NCBI GenBank assembly: GCA_964611645.1
Contig: CAZTAO010000002.1
Span: forward strand, 128,315 to 192,314
Source: CAZTAO01 sp964611645
GTDB lineage: Bacteria; Armatimonadota; UBA5829
DNA length: 64,000 nt
Direction of reading: 5' to 3'
Numbering within the stretch: the stretch's first letter is position 1; every line of letters starts with the position of its first letter. The translations under genes were made by a program, and so were the position numbers. This document shows, piece by piece, positions 35,556 through 43,753 of the stretch. Under the pieces are notes generated by a model. It searched no databases, was not told the origin of the DNA, and saw nothing but the letters and a program-made list of their open reading frames with translations.

Positions 35556-36836
35556 TTGAAGATGTACGTGCTCATATTGCTGGCTGCGATTATGCTCGCG
35601 GGAGCTTTGCCTGCTCACGCTTGGAAGCAGGACCACTTTGTAGTCACTGTGTGGGGGCCGGCGCCGGTCACCGACGAGTGGCAGGCTGTGTGTAAGGATG
35701 AAGGTTACACTCTCTCCTGGGCGTCGGCTGGAAACCTGGACATTGTGCAGAAGGCCGGGCTGAAAGCGTTACTGAGTGGGCCGCTGTTGGAGGACCCCAA
35801 GGTTCTGGACAACCCGGAACAGAAAGCCAGGCTCGACGCCTTGATAGACGGGGTCAAGAAGCACCCGGCAATGTGGGCCTATTACCTTGTGGATGAACCG
35901 GGGGCAACGGCTTTTGAGGATTGGGGGCGAATGGCTGCGTATGTGCGCGAACGTGACCCTGACCACCTGGTGTGGATAAACCTCTATCCCACCTATGCCT
36001 CGCTGGAGCAGCTCAATATCTCGGCAAGTGAGATCGCGAAGAAGTCTGACATCGGCGACCAGATATTCATGGCGGGAGCGGGCGATGCCGCCAGTCAGCA
36101 GAGGGTGGCCGCTTATCGAGAGTACCTCAGGAAGTATGTGGAGGTCGTCAAGCCGGACATGATCTCCTACGACCACTACACATTCTTCAAGGAACGCGAC
36201 GGGACCCAGTTCTTTCTCAACCTGGAGCTGGTCAGGGAAGCCGCTCTCAAGGCTAATGTCCCCTTCATGAACATCGTGCAGTCGTGCGCTTATTTCGACG
36301 ACTGGCGCATTCCCTCCAAACAGGAAATGAGGCTCCAGGTCTACAGCACGATGGCCTACGGCGGCCGCGGGATTTCCTATTTCAAGTATCACGCGCCTGC
36401 GCATCAAAGAGGGCTCTACCGTGACGGCGTCCGCTCTTCGCTGGCGCTGGATGTTGCCGCCTTGAACAAGGAGATGGGTGCTCTTGGCCCTGAGTTGATG
36501 AAGCTGGGCAGCGTGGGAATCTATCACACCGAACCTATCCCATCAGGGGCCAGAGCCGTCCCTGCAGATTGTCCGATACAGATCCAAAGCCAGGCTCCGT
36601 GTGTGCTTGGCCTCTTCACGGACAGAGTCCAGCCGAATGCATTCATGGTCGTGAACCGTGACTGCAGCAAGCCTGCCCGAGTTCGGTTGACCATGGCCAG
36701 AGGGATCACGGGCCTGCGAGAGTTTGACCGGAAAACGCGCAAGTGGGTTGGGTACTGGACTGCCAAGAACGGCCAGACCGCCAGTGTGGAACTGCAGCCT
36801 GGAGATGGACGGCTGTTTCGGATGGTGGAAAGGTAA
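35556..36836 (+). CDS. Exported TIM-barrel glycosidase-like protein
   Basis: 426 residues from a TTG with GAGGAGG six bases upstream; ATG at 35562 is an alternative. Signal peptide VLILLAAIMLAGALPAHA. The body has the (beta/alpha)8 pattern seen in GH42/GH123-like hydrolases: MWAYYLVDEPGATAFEDW (possible acid Glu), VWINLYPTYA, PDMISYDHYTFF, FMNIVQSCAYF, STMAYGGRGISYFKYH. C-terminal about 340-426 is a small beta domain. Family not certain. Sits 42 bases after the transglutaminase-like gene, so likely in the same operon. Confidence 0.65.
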   Translation: MKMYVLILLAAIMLAGALPAHAWKQDHFVVTVWGPAPVTDEWQAVCKDEGYTLSWASAGNLDIVQKAGLKALLSGPLLEDPKVLDNPEQKARLDALIDGVKKHPAMWAYYLVDEPGATAFEDWGRMAAYVRERDPDHLVWINLYPTYASLEQLNISASEIAKKSDIGDQIFMAGAGDAASQQRVAAYREYLRKYVEVVKPDMISYDHYTFFKERDGTQFFLNLELVREAALKANVPFMNIVQSCAYFDDWRIPSKQEMRLQVYSTMAYGGRGISYFKYHAPAHQRGLYRDGVRSSLALDVAALNKEMGALGPELMKLGSVGIYHTEPIPSGARAVPADCPIQIQSQAPCVLGLFTDRVQPNAFMVVNRDCSKPARVRLTMARGITGLREFDRKTRKWVGYWTAKNGQTASVELQPGDGRLFRMVER

Positions 36837-37006
36837 GGCGTTGTAGTCCGTTGGTTGCGGGAATGATATGGCATCTCCGCTTTCCGCATTCCTCTGCTTG
36901 CGCAAATGGCCGGATTTACTCTAGAATTAGTGCCGGATGTGACACATAAGCTCGCTGACCGAGACTCCGTTCGGCTTCCCGCCCAAGCTACATCAAGGAG
37001 AAAGCA

Positions 37007-38425
37007 TTGCAAGTTCATTTTGATGCTCTTACCCAGGACCAGATACAGGAGATTCGCGCGGCAACCGAGGATATTATCGCCAATACCGGGTTCCGAGTCG
37101 GGCATAGGGGACTGCGGGATATCGCCCGGAAGGCCGGGGCAGTTGTGGATGACTCAACTGAGAACGTCCGGTTTCCCGCGCAGATGCTTAGGGAACTGCT
37201 GGCACTGGGGCCCAAGAGCTACACGATACGGGCGACGAGCGGTGACACATTCGAGATCGGTGGCGGGAAGCCTGGGGCGGTCGCGATAGTTACCGACCCG
37301 TGGATCATCGACTATCAGACCCAGAAACCTCGAAGACCGAGCCTCCAGGACATCAAGACAGACACTATCGTCGCGCAGAAGATAGATGACGTGGTGGCGA
37401 TCAGCCGGATGGACTTCCCGGTCACCGATCACCACGGCCCGGACTCCACCTGGCGCGCACTTGAGCACCATCTGCTTCACCACAACAAGCACAACCACCT
37501 TATGGCCACATCGATGGAAAGCTTCGATACCCACATCGGCATCTTTGAGGTATTCGCGCAGAACCTCAATATGCCGCTCAAGGGAAGCAGGTTGCTGACA
37601 GTAGGCGTGCCGGTGGTATCGCCGATGTTCCTGTCGGGTCTGAATGGCGATCTGCTGCTCAAATCCTGCGAGTATGGCTTCCCGGTGGTGCCGACGGTCT
37701 GCCCGATGGCGGGGACCACATCGCCATACACCGTCGCATCCACGCTGCTGCAGGGCAACGTCGAGGTTGTGTTCATGGCCGCGATGACTCAGCTTGTGAG
37801 GCCGGGACACCCGTATCAGCAGGCGGTCGGGGCATCTCGCACAGATATGGCCAATGCCAATGATATGTATTACACCATCGACAAGGTCCTGTGGAAATCT
37901 GCCGCAATACAGCTCTGCAAAACATACGGTATGCCGCTCAGCGCCGAGTGCGGCGGAACGATGGCGACAGCCCACGAACTCCAGGCCGGAGCGGAAGGAA
38001 TGCTGTTTATGCTTGCCGCTTATTCGGGCGGAGCGGATGTTCTCTCCGGTATAGGCTCCTGCTTCAACGCCAACGGGATGTCGCCGGAGATGATGGTCAT
38101 CCACACCGCCTACCTGGAAGCCGCGAAATACATCTCCAAAGGCATAGATACCACCGGCGGCAGGCTGGGAGTAGACAACATCAAGCAGGCAGGCCCCAGC
38201 GGCAACTTCCTGATGGACGACCTCACAATGCAGTTCCTCAGAGGCGGGGAGTTCTTCCGAAACGATCTCTTCGACCACTCAGGCGGCCACGGCGAACCCA
38301 GAACAATGCTGGAAAGGGCGCACGAGCGGGTGGAAGAGATGGTCGCGGGCTACAAGTCACCGCACTCGGCGGAGCTGCAAGGCAAGATCAGGGCGCACTT
38401 TGAGGGGATATATCGGGGGTTGTAG
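37007..38425 (+). CDS. MttB-family trimethylamine/glycine betaine-type methyltransferase without pyrrolysine
   Basis: 472 residues. Blocks typical of the family: LTQDQIQEIRAATEDIIANTGFRV, VRFPAQMLRELLAL, TVCPMAGTTSPYTVASTLLQGNVEV and EMMVIHTAYLEAAKYISKGIDTTGG. No in-frame TAG within the expected length, so it belongs to the large non-pyrrolysine group (glycine betaine:corrinoid and related methyltransferases). These move a methyl group from a quaternary amine to a corrinoid protein. No corrinoid protein (MttC/MtbC) or corrinoid activation gene is adjacent. TTG start with AAGGAG six bases upstream. Substrate unproven. Confidence 0.85.
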   Translation: MQVHFDALTQDQIQEIRAATEDIIANTGFRVGHRGLRDIARKAGAVVDDSTENVRFPAQMLRELLALGPKSYTIRATSGDTFEIGGGKPGAVAIVTDPWIIDYQTQKPRRPSLQDIKTDTIVAQKIDDVVAISRMDFPVTDHHGPDSTWRALEHHLLHHNKHNHLMATSMESFDTHIGIFEVFAQNLNMPLKGSRLLTVGVPVVSPMFLSGLNGDLLLKSCEYGFPVVPTVCPMAGTTSPYTVASTLLQGNVEVVFMAAMTQLVRPGHPYQQAVGASRTDMANANDMYYTIDKVLWKSAAIQLCKTYGMPLSAECGGTMATAHELQAGAEGMLFMLAAYSGGADVLSGIGSCFNANGMSPEMMVIHTAYLEAAKYISKGIDTTGGRLGVDNIKQAGPSGNFLMDDLTMQFLRGGEFFRNDLFDHSGGHGEPRTMLERAHERVEEMVAGYKSPHSAELQGKIRAHFEGIYRGL

Positions 38426-38430
38426 GCAGC

Positions 38431-40914
38431 CTACACCCCCAACACCACGCACCTATCCGCAAACCCGCTCCGGGCCAGGGCTTGTTCGTGCCTGGATTTG
38501 TGGCAGGTCAGGATTATGACCTGGTGACGGGTGGCGTAGTCGGTCAGGATGTAGTCGAGGGCGTCGGCGAAGCGGGTGTCGTCGGAGGCTATCAGGGGGT
38601 CGTCGAGGATCACCGGAAGAGACTCCTGGTCGCGGGAAAGCTCGTCGCAGCAGGCCAGTTTGAACGCGATGTAGAGCTGGTCCTTGGCGCCGGTGCTGAG
38701 GCAGTTGTCGATCTCGGCTTTCTGAAGCTGCTTGCCAGACTCGATGCTTCTCACAGTGAAGTCCAGGTTATCATCGAACAGGAACGTGTCGTAAGCCGGG
38801 CAGAAGCGCTGGAGGACTGCGGTAGAGCCGGAGTTCAGCGCATCCGCCCACTTCCTCCGCGACTCCTCGCTGACCTCTTTCAGCGTTTCTGCGGCGAGCC
38901 TGGTGGCTGAATCGAACTGCCTGATACTAGCTTCCTTGCGCTTGAGCTTGGCGGTTTCCTCCAGCAGACCGGGATACTCGCGCCGGTATGCTTCCACTTC
39001 CGCCGCGATTGCAGTCTCAAGCCTGCCTGCCTCGTCCGAAAGCCGCTTGCGCTCCTCTGATATGCTCCGGGCTAACTGTTCCGCCTCCGCCACCGTGCGC
39101 GTAGGCTCGGGCAGGTCCGCGCCATAGTTCGATGTGATCTGGGCTATCTCGTCCCCGGTCTTCTTCGCGTCTGCGGGATCAATTACGCGGAGCTTGGCTG
39201 AGGGGATCAGTTCCTCTCGAAGCTGCTGCAGCCGGGCGGTCATCTTCAGATAGGCTGAAAGCTGGTCTCGCGCCTGCATGAGGTGTTCACCGGTATAGTT
39301 GGCGGCGTCGAGTCCGAGGCGGGTGAAGATCGATCTGGCGCAGTTATCGGCTTCAGCCGCCGCATTCTCCTCACGCGCCACGTCCGCTCTGGCATCGAGC
39401 AGTGGCTTGATCCGGTCGCGCGCGCGGTCCCAGCGGTCAAGGTCCGTAGACAGCGAAACAGCGCCCGCGTGGCCCATCGCAGCCGCCAGTCTGGAAAGCC
39501 GGTCTTCCGACGTCTTGATCTCAACCCTCGCTTTTACGGCCTCATTCTCTGCTGATTCGATATCGATCTTGAACCGCGCGGCATCGTCGGAGCGTTTGCT
39601 CTGAGCCAGCGTGGACCAAACTATTCCCGCCAATGCCGCAAGAACAGCGACCACCCCTACAGCCAATGCCGCTATCGAGCCCAACTGGCCCAAAGCGAAC
39701 AGGCCGCCGGCCGCCACAGCCACAACCAAGCCCGCGGCTGCCAGGCCTTTCCCCGTTTTCGAGGCTGCCTTCCGGTCCGATTGCAGGGCTTCCAGCCTGG
39801 TTCTGGCCGAAGTGGCCGCCGCGTCGGATTCCGCTATTCTTGCACCTGCCATTGTCCTTGAGCCACCCAGCCGGGTCAGGAACGCCGCGTCCTCAGCAGA
39901 GAGGGTGTCCATCTTGCCACCAAAATCGACGATGGCGGACACGTCTATCCCCTCAGACCGGAACCGGTCCTCCTTCGCTGCGACTTCAGCCTGTAGCTTC
40001 TGCACGGATGCTGATGCGTTCGCTGCTTCTCCCAGGGCAACTGAGATTTCCTGCACGTCGGAGTCGCGAGGATGAACGGCATAGTCGTGCTTGCGCTTGT
40101 CGAGGCCAGCCGCCTCTTCCTCCAACTCGGCCAGTTCCCGAGCGTTGGAGTCCGCGGCGGCGAGTTTGTCTTTCAACTCCTTGAGCCTGGCGGAAGCCTT
40201 TTCACTGGCCAGTTCCGAGATCCGGGAGTCCAGCTCAGCCAGTCTTGCGCGCATGTCGAGGAGATTCTGGTACTCGCCCGTGGCCAAATCCCCTTCCAGC
40301 TTCGTGATCCTGTTCTCATTCGCTGCAAGGCTGCTGCTGAGCCTGCCGAGGGCGCTGTCGGGCTTCAGGGCTTTCCCGTCCAGCGTCACTTTCACCGATT
40401 CCAGCGCCTGCAAGGCTTCCTCCGCACCTGATGGAGAGTCCTCGACTATTGATGAGAGCCGCGACCGCATACCCGCCGAAGCTGTGAAGATGTGGGCATC
40501 CTTGCCTCGAATGATTGCGATCCTCTCGAAGTCATCGCGTGGCAGGCCGAGGTATTCGGAAGCCAAATCGGGGCTGAAGCCGAGTTCGGCGGTGATGTCC
40601 TTACCTGTGCGGCGGTCGGTGATAGTGGAGGTCTTGGCCTCGAAGTCGCGGGTGATGGTGAGCTCTCTGCCGGAGGCGGTGATGTCCAGTTGGACTCCAA
40701 ACGGCCCGCCGTTCCACGGTCTGTAGACCTTGTCCTTCCGACCCGCGCCTCTGGCCGGCGGCATATCGCACAACCCATAGAGGAGGGCGGCGGCGAGGGT
40801 GGACTTGCCGGCTTCGTTGTCATCTACGATCAGCACAGCCTTGTCCGGCGGGAAGATGAACTCCGCGTCGGATAGCCTGCCGAAACCTTTTATCCGAAGC
40901 GCGTCAATCCTCAT
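38431..40914 (-). CDS. SbcC/Rad50-like ATPase with paired membrane segments (YhaN-like)
   Basis: 827 residues. Walker A DNEAGKST (32-39) follows MRIDALRIKGFGRL, the usual entry strand. Long coiled-coil halves (about 165-385 and 440-690) surround two hydrophobic helices (about 389-408 and 412-437). ABC signature CLSTGAKDQLYIAFKLA and Walker B LPVILDDPL follow. The C-terminus has ILTCHKSRHEQ. Instead of the zinc-hook of SbcC, the middle holds the membrane pair typical of YhaN, so the protein may be membrane-tethered. Start overlaps the SbcD-like gene by 11 bases, as in sbcDC operons. It would act as the motor/structural part of a DNA-end nuclease in repair. Confidence 0.85.
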   Translation of the reverse strand: MRIDALRIKGFGRLSDAEFIFPPDKAVLIVDDNEAGKSTLAAALLYGLCDMPPARGAGRKDKVYRPWNGGPFGVQLDITASGRELTITRDFEAKTSTITDRRTGKDITAELGFSPDLASEYLGLPRDDFERIAIIRGKDAHIFTASAGMRSRLSSIVEDSPSGAEEALQALESVKVTLDGKALKPDSALGRLSSSLAANENRITKLEGDLATGEYQNLLDMRARLAELDSRISELASEKASARLKELKDKLAAADSNARELAELEEEAAGLDKRKHDYAVHPRDSDVQEISVALGEAANASASVQKLQAEVAAKEDRFRSEGIDVSAIVDFGGKMDTLSAEDAAFLTRLGGSRTMAGARIAESDAAATSARTRLEALQSDRKAASKTGKGLAAAGLVVAVAAGGLFALGQLGSIAALAVGVVAVLAALAGIVWSTLAQSKRSDDAARFKIDIESAENEAVKARVEIKTSEDRLSRLAAAMGHAGAVSLSTDLDRWDRARDRIKPLLDARADVAREENAAAEADNCARSIFTRLGLDAANYTGEHLMQARDQLSAYLKMTARLQQLREELIPSAKLRVIDPADAKKTGDEIAQITSNYGADLPEPTRTVAEAEQLARSISEERKRLSDEAGRLETAIAAEVEAYRREYPGLLEETAKLKRKEASIRQFDSATRLAAETLKEVSEESRRKWADALNSGSTAVLQRFCPAYDTFLFDDNLDFTVRSIESGKQLQKAEIDNCLSTGAKDQLYIAFKLACCDELSRDQESLPVILDDPLIASDDTRFADALDYILTDYATRHQVIILTCHKSRHEQALARSGFADRCVVLGV

Positions 40915-42070
40915 GTCTTGGCCTTAGCGCGCGGCCCCGCAGGGCATCGATTCCGTAGTATATGGCGTCAGTCAGTGTTTGTCGTTCCTGCTCCGGGCCG
41001 GCAAGCATCTTCTCGCGCATCCTGCGAACAAACGCCGCTTCAAGGCTCGATGACCGGGAATCGGACGCGATTGTATCCAGATCGTAGTCCGGGAACAGGC
41101 CCGAGCAATCCACCGACACGTGGAAGAATCTCGAGAACGCATCCAGCCGCACGGTTTCAGGCTCGATCTGATCGCAAACCCCGCCAAGAAGCCTCACACG
41201 AAGTATATCCGCATCGCCAAACGCCTCCGAAGCTAACCTGGCCTCAACACGTGAGCAGACATCGGACACCCCTGAAGAACCCGTGACATCCACATCCACC
41301 AGCCGGATAGCCCGAACGCCGACAGGCCTTCGCTCCACAACCGGCTTGCCGCCGTGCGTGATCTCGCCAAGTATGACGCTCTTGTCCCCGGCCTCGTCCA
41401 CTGCCCGGCCCTGCACGCACCCCGAATACGCCCCCACAACGCCCCCACTAAGCCCGGTTATCTCGGAATGCGAGTGGTAGTGGCCGATAGCCGCGTAGTC
41501 GAAGCCCTGGAACTCCAGCTCGGAGTCCGAGAACGGGAGCACAGTCTGCCTGTCGGAGGGTTTGAAGCCATCCCTTGTCCCGTGGAAGAGCAGGATGCTC
41601 ACGCTTGACGAATCGCGGTCAAGCTTGCTTCCGAGCAGCCTTTCGCCTGATCCCTTGCCCACACAAGCCACACCGCTCACCGAGCAACCGATATCCTCAA
41701 ACTGCGCCGTGGTAAATCGAGGCTCCCGGAATATGGTCACATTGCCCGGCCAGCGCTGGGATGGGTCTATGTATGGGTTTCTGGGTCGCAGGCCGTCGTG
41801 GTTTCCCGGCGCTATGACTACTGGGATCGGGGAAATAGACTCAAACGCGTGGGAGATAAAATCGGCCGTGCGGTCGTCGGATGTCTCGAAGTCGAAGAGG
41901 TCGCCGGGGGCAAGCACAAGGTCGACGCATTGCTCTCGGGCCATATCGCAGGCCCGCTGGAACGCGCGCCTGACGTCACCGATCAGAACTCGCTTCTTGG
42001 CGTCGTCCAGCCCCAGCGATGCGCCGGGATTGGAGTCTATGTGGGCATCGGAAAGCTGCAGAAATCTCAT
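40904..42070 (-). CDS. SbcD/Mre11-like metallophosphoesterase (YhaO-like)
   Basis: 388 residues. All metallophosphoesterase motifs: LQLSDAHID (D7, H9), LAPGDLFDF, IAPGNHDG, LLFHGTRDG and IGHYHSH. It binds two metal ions and degrades DNA ends with its ATPase partner. The C-terminal about 280-388 is a capping/accessory domain. Its ribosome site is weak (GGTGTAGCA before ATG), and about 265 bases of leader hold a c-di-AMP riboswitch and a hairpin. Overlaps the YhaN-like gene by 11 bases. Role in recombination-dependent repair is inferred from the family. Confidence 0.88.
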   Translation of the reverse strand: MRFLQLSDAHIDSNPGASLGLDDAKKRVLIGDVRRAFQRACDMAREQCVDLVLAPGDLFDFETSDDRTADFISHAFESISPIPVVIAPGNHDGLRPRNPYIDPSQRWPGNVTIFREPRFTTAQFEDIGCSVSGVACVGKGSGERLLGSKLDRDSSSVSILLFHGTRDGFKPSDRQTVLPFSDSELEFQGFDYAAIGHYHSHSEITGLSGGVVGAYSGCVQGRAVDEAGDKSVILGEITHGGKPVVERRPVGVRAIRLVDVDVTGSSGVSDVCSRVEARLASEAFGDADILRVRLLGGVCDQIEPETVRLDAFSRFFHVSVDCSGLFPDYDLDTIASDSRSSSLEAAFVRRMREKMLAGPEQERQTLTDAIYYGIDALRGRALRPRHED

Positions 42071-42090
42071 TGCTACACCAATACCAAGAA

Positions 42091-42123
42091 AAGCCGCGGC
42101 AAAGCTTGTACTTTCCGCGGCTT
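42091..42123 (-). terminator. Hairpin between the riboswitch and the sbcD-like start, probable expression platform
   Basis: On the minus strand AAGCCGCGG pairs with CCGCGGCTT around a 15-base loop that itself has AAAG/CTTT pairing. CCAAG before and CTTGG after extend the stem. TTTTCTT follows, then the ATG 20 bases on. Typical intrinsic terminator position for a ydaO-type OFF switch. Confidence 0.75.
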
Positions 42124-42149
42124 GGTCTTAGTCAAAAATACTTCCTGCC

Positions 42150-42264
42150 CCGCCTGCGAGGTTAGTTGTCGGGCTAGGACTGGAAGTTGCCCCTCTCCGA
42201 TACTGCTGGAGATTCGCCCCGGTAAACATTCCCCCGCTCTCTGCGCTTCAGAGACTCGGCGTCT
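42150..42264 (-). promoter_or_regulatory. Cyclic di-AMP riboswitch (ydaO-yuaA type)
   Basis: Minus-strand sequence has the conserved blocks in order: GCCGAGTCT, GAGCGGGGGAA, GGGGCGAAT, GGGGCAACTTCC, then TAGCCCGACAACTAACCTCG and CAGGC, which matches the ydaO consensus (CCGACAGCTAACCTC core, with CAACTAAC here). This RNA binds cyclic di-AMP and usually turns transcription off. Upstream is a consensus promoter; downstream a terminator-like hairpin and the SbcD-like gene. Usual targets are wall hydrolases and potassium transporters, so a DNA-repair nuclease operon is unexpected. The identification rests on eye alignment to the family, without a covariance model. Confidence 0.9.
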
Positions 42265-42341
42265 AGTTGTGCTCATGGCAGTATAGTGTTGTATATTCAG
42301 TTTCAGTTGTGTGGCAACCGGTGATGCTATGCACCGCCGCT

Positions 42342-42370
42342 ATTATATACCGCTGATCCAGCCTTGTCAA
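42342..42370 (-). promoter_or_regulatory. Consensus sigma70 promoter for the riboswitch-sbcDC operon
   Basis: TTGACA (42365-42370), exactly 17 bases, TATAAT (42342-42347) on the minus strand. The predicted RNA start is near 42335, about 70 bases before the riboswitch. A perfect consensus pair is rare and suggests strong basal transcription gated by the riboswitch. Confidence 0.85.
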
Positions 42371-42421
42371 ACTTCGCTTCAAGAGTCTTTCGAGATCTAC
42401 ACGCAGGCGGATTGGAGCCGC

Positions 42422-43486
42422 CTACCCCTTCGTTATCTGCTTGATGCGCTTGGCTATGTTCTTCCACCTCGCGCGCTCGAGCCTGGCCGCTCCTTCTTCC
42501 TGCCGAAGGGACAAGTAGTCGAGTTCCCTGGTCATCTTGCGGTAGTTCTCCAGGCGCGCAGGATCGATTGCCCCTCTTTCCAATGCCGCCAGTATGGCGC
42601 AGCCGGGTTCGTCCACGTGGCGACAGTCAGGGAAGCGGCATTCGTGAGTCAGCTCGGCAATATCCTGGAACGTCTCTTCGACACCCTCCCGGGCGTCCCA
42701 CAGTTGCAGTTCGCGCATTCCCGGGGTGTCGATAATCAGCGCGCCGGACCCCAGCACAAACATCTGCCGATTGGTGGTCGTGTGCCTGCCTTTGTCGTCG
42801 GCTACTCTCACCTCGCGCGTCTTCTGAACCTCGGTTCCCAGCAGGCGGTTGATCAGGGTAGACTTGCCCACTCCCGACGAACCCAGCACAGCGCAAGTCG
42901 CGCCTGGCCTGAGGTGTTCGTTCAACATATCAATGCCGGTGCCGTCAACAGAACTTACGGCGATCACCGGCACTCCCGCCAGTCGAGCCATTGCCTCCTC
43001 GGTCTTCGATATCGAGTCGGCACAGGCGTCGGACTTGGTGAGGAGCACGACCGGCGAGGCCCCACATTCACGCGAAAGCGCCAGATAGCGCTCGATACGG
43101 TTGAGGCTGTAGTCGTGGTCCATCGCAACCGCGATGAAGACGGTGTCCACATTCGCGGCCAGCGGTTGGGCGACGGTGAGTCCCCCAGCCTCTTTTCGGC
43201 AGAATAGGCCTTTGCGCGGAAGCACCTGGTGTATCTGAGCTTTCGGCGTGGCTTCCTGGAGAATGCTCGCGGCAACCCAGTCGCCGACGACAGGCATATC
43301 CATAGGTGTGAGCGCATCGTGCCTCAGGCGACCCGTGGGCGACGCGGGTATCTCGCCGATCTCCGTGAGTACTAAGTAGTGGCTTTTTGTCTGAAGTGAT
43401 ACCCTGACCGGGACGTATCCGGCAGCAGCCTGCTCCCGAAACGAGTCGGCGAGGTGATCGTTCCATCCGTAGTGTTTGAGTTCCAA
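42422..43486 (-). CDS. rsgA: Ribosome small subunit-dependent GTPase A
   Basis: 354 residues from a TTG with GGAGG nine bases upstream; the longer frame has no ribosome site. Circularly permuted GTPase: OB-fold N-terminus, G4 TKSD (150-153), G1 GSSGVGKST (202-210), G3 IDTPGM. Zinc motif CRFPDCRHVDEPGC near the end. RsgA binds the 30S subunit late in assembly and releases the maturation factor. Its own promoter lies upstream, before a small reading frame. Ends 51 bases before the promoter of the riboswitch-sbcDC operon. Confidence 0.92.
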   Translation of the reverse strand: MELKHYGWNDHLADSFREQAAAGYVPVRVSLQTKSHYLVLTEIGEIPASPTGRLRHDALTPMDMPVVGDWVAASILQEATPKAQIHQVLPRKGLFCRKEAGGLTVAQPLAANVDTVFIAVAMDHDYSLNRIERYLALSRECGASPVVLLTKSDACADSISKTEEAMARLAGVPVIAVSSVDGTGIDMLNEHLRPGATCAVLGSSGVGKSTLINRLLGTEVQKTREVRVADDKGRHTTTNRQMFVLGSGALIIDTPGMRELQLWDAREGVEETFQDIAELTHECRFPDCRHVDEPGCAILAALERGAIDPARLENYRKMTRELDYLSLRQEEGAARLERARWKNIAKRIKQITKG

Positions 43487-43594
43487 TTCCGTGTTCCTCC
43501 AGCTAGACGTGTGAATACAACCGGGATGTGCCAGCTTCAGGAAACACTCGGGGGCGCGCAAAACATGACGCGCGGACGGGAGCGGGGTCGACTC

Positions 43595-43660
43595 CTAAGG
43601 AGCAGCCTGGAGGCACATCGCCGGGAAAGTGATCTGGTTGTAGCCAAGGACAGTCTTCAT
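43595..43660 (-). CDS. Small reading frame with strong ribosome site, upstream of rsgA
   Basis: 21 codons plus TAG, starting MKTVLGYN and ending LQAAP. A perfect AAGGAGG sits 8 bases before the ATG, and a near-consensus promoter (TTGACG-17-TATACT) lies about 50 bases upstream. Between its stop and rsgA are about 108 bases. It could be a leader peptide that couples translation to rsgA, a small secreted or membrane-associated protein, or an accident of a strong leader. No known family. The length is too short for homology from memory. Confidence 0.5.
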   Translation of the reverse strand: MKTVLGYNQITFPAMCLQAAP

Positions 43661-43710
43661 ATATCGTGCCTCCTTCATAGACAGGGGATTGACTCGATGA
43701 GTCTGACGAT

Positions 43711-43739
43711 AGTATAGCAGAGGTTGTTGTGGGCGTCAA
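43711..43739 (-). promoter_or_regulatory. Sigma70 promoter for the small frame and rsgA
   Basis: TTGACG (43734-43739), 17 bases, TATACT (43711-43716) on the minus strand, 15 bases past the stop of the preceding gene. The RNA would begin near 43704 and carry the small frame then rsgA. Confidence 0.8.
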
Positions 43740-43753
43740 CGCTACGCGTTGCC

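Noticed and set aside
37154..38278. 374-residue minus-strand frame under the MttB gene
   Set aside because: The plus-strand frame matches a known family through its whole length; the antisense frame has no domain and biased composition. The same applies to 32861-34051, 57545-58630 and 59171-60223.
37007..38425. Pyrrolysine-type MttB
   Set aside because: No in-frame TAG is needed to reach full length.
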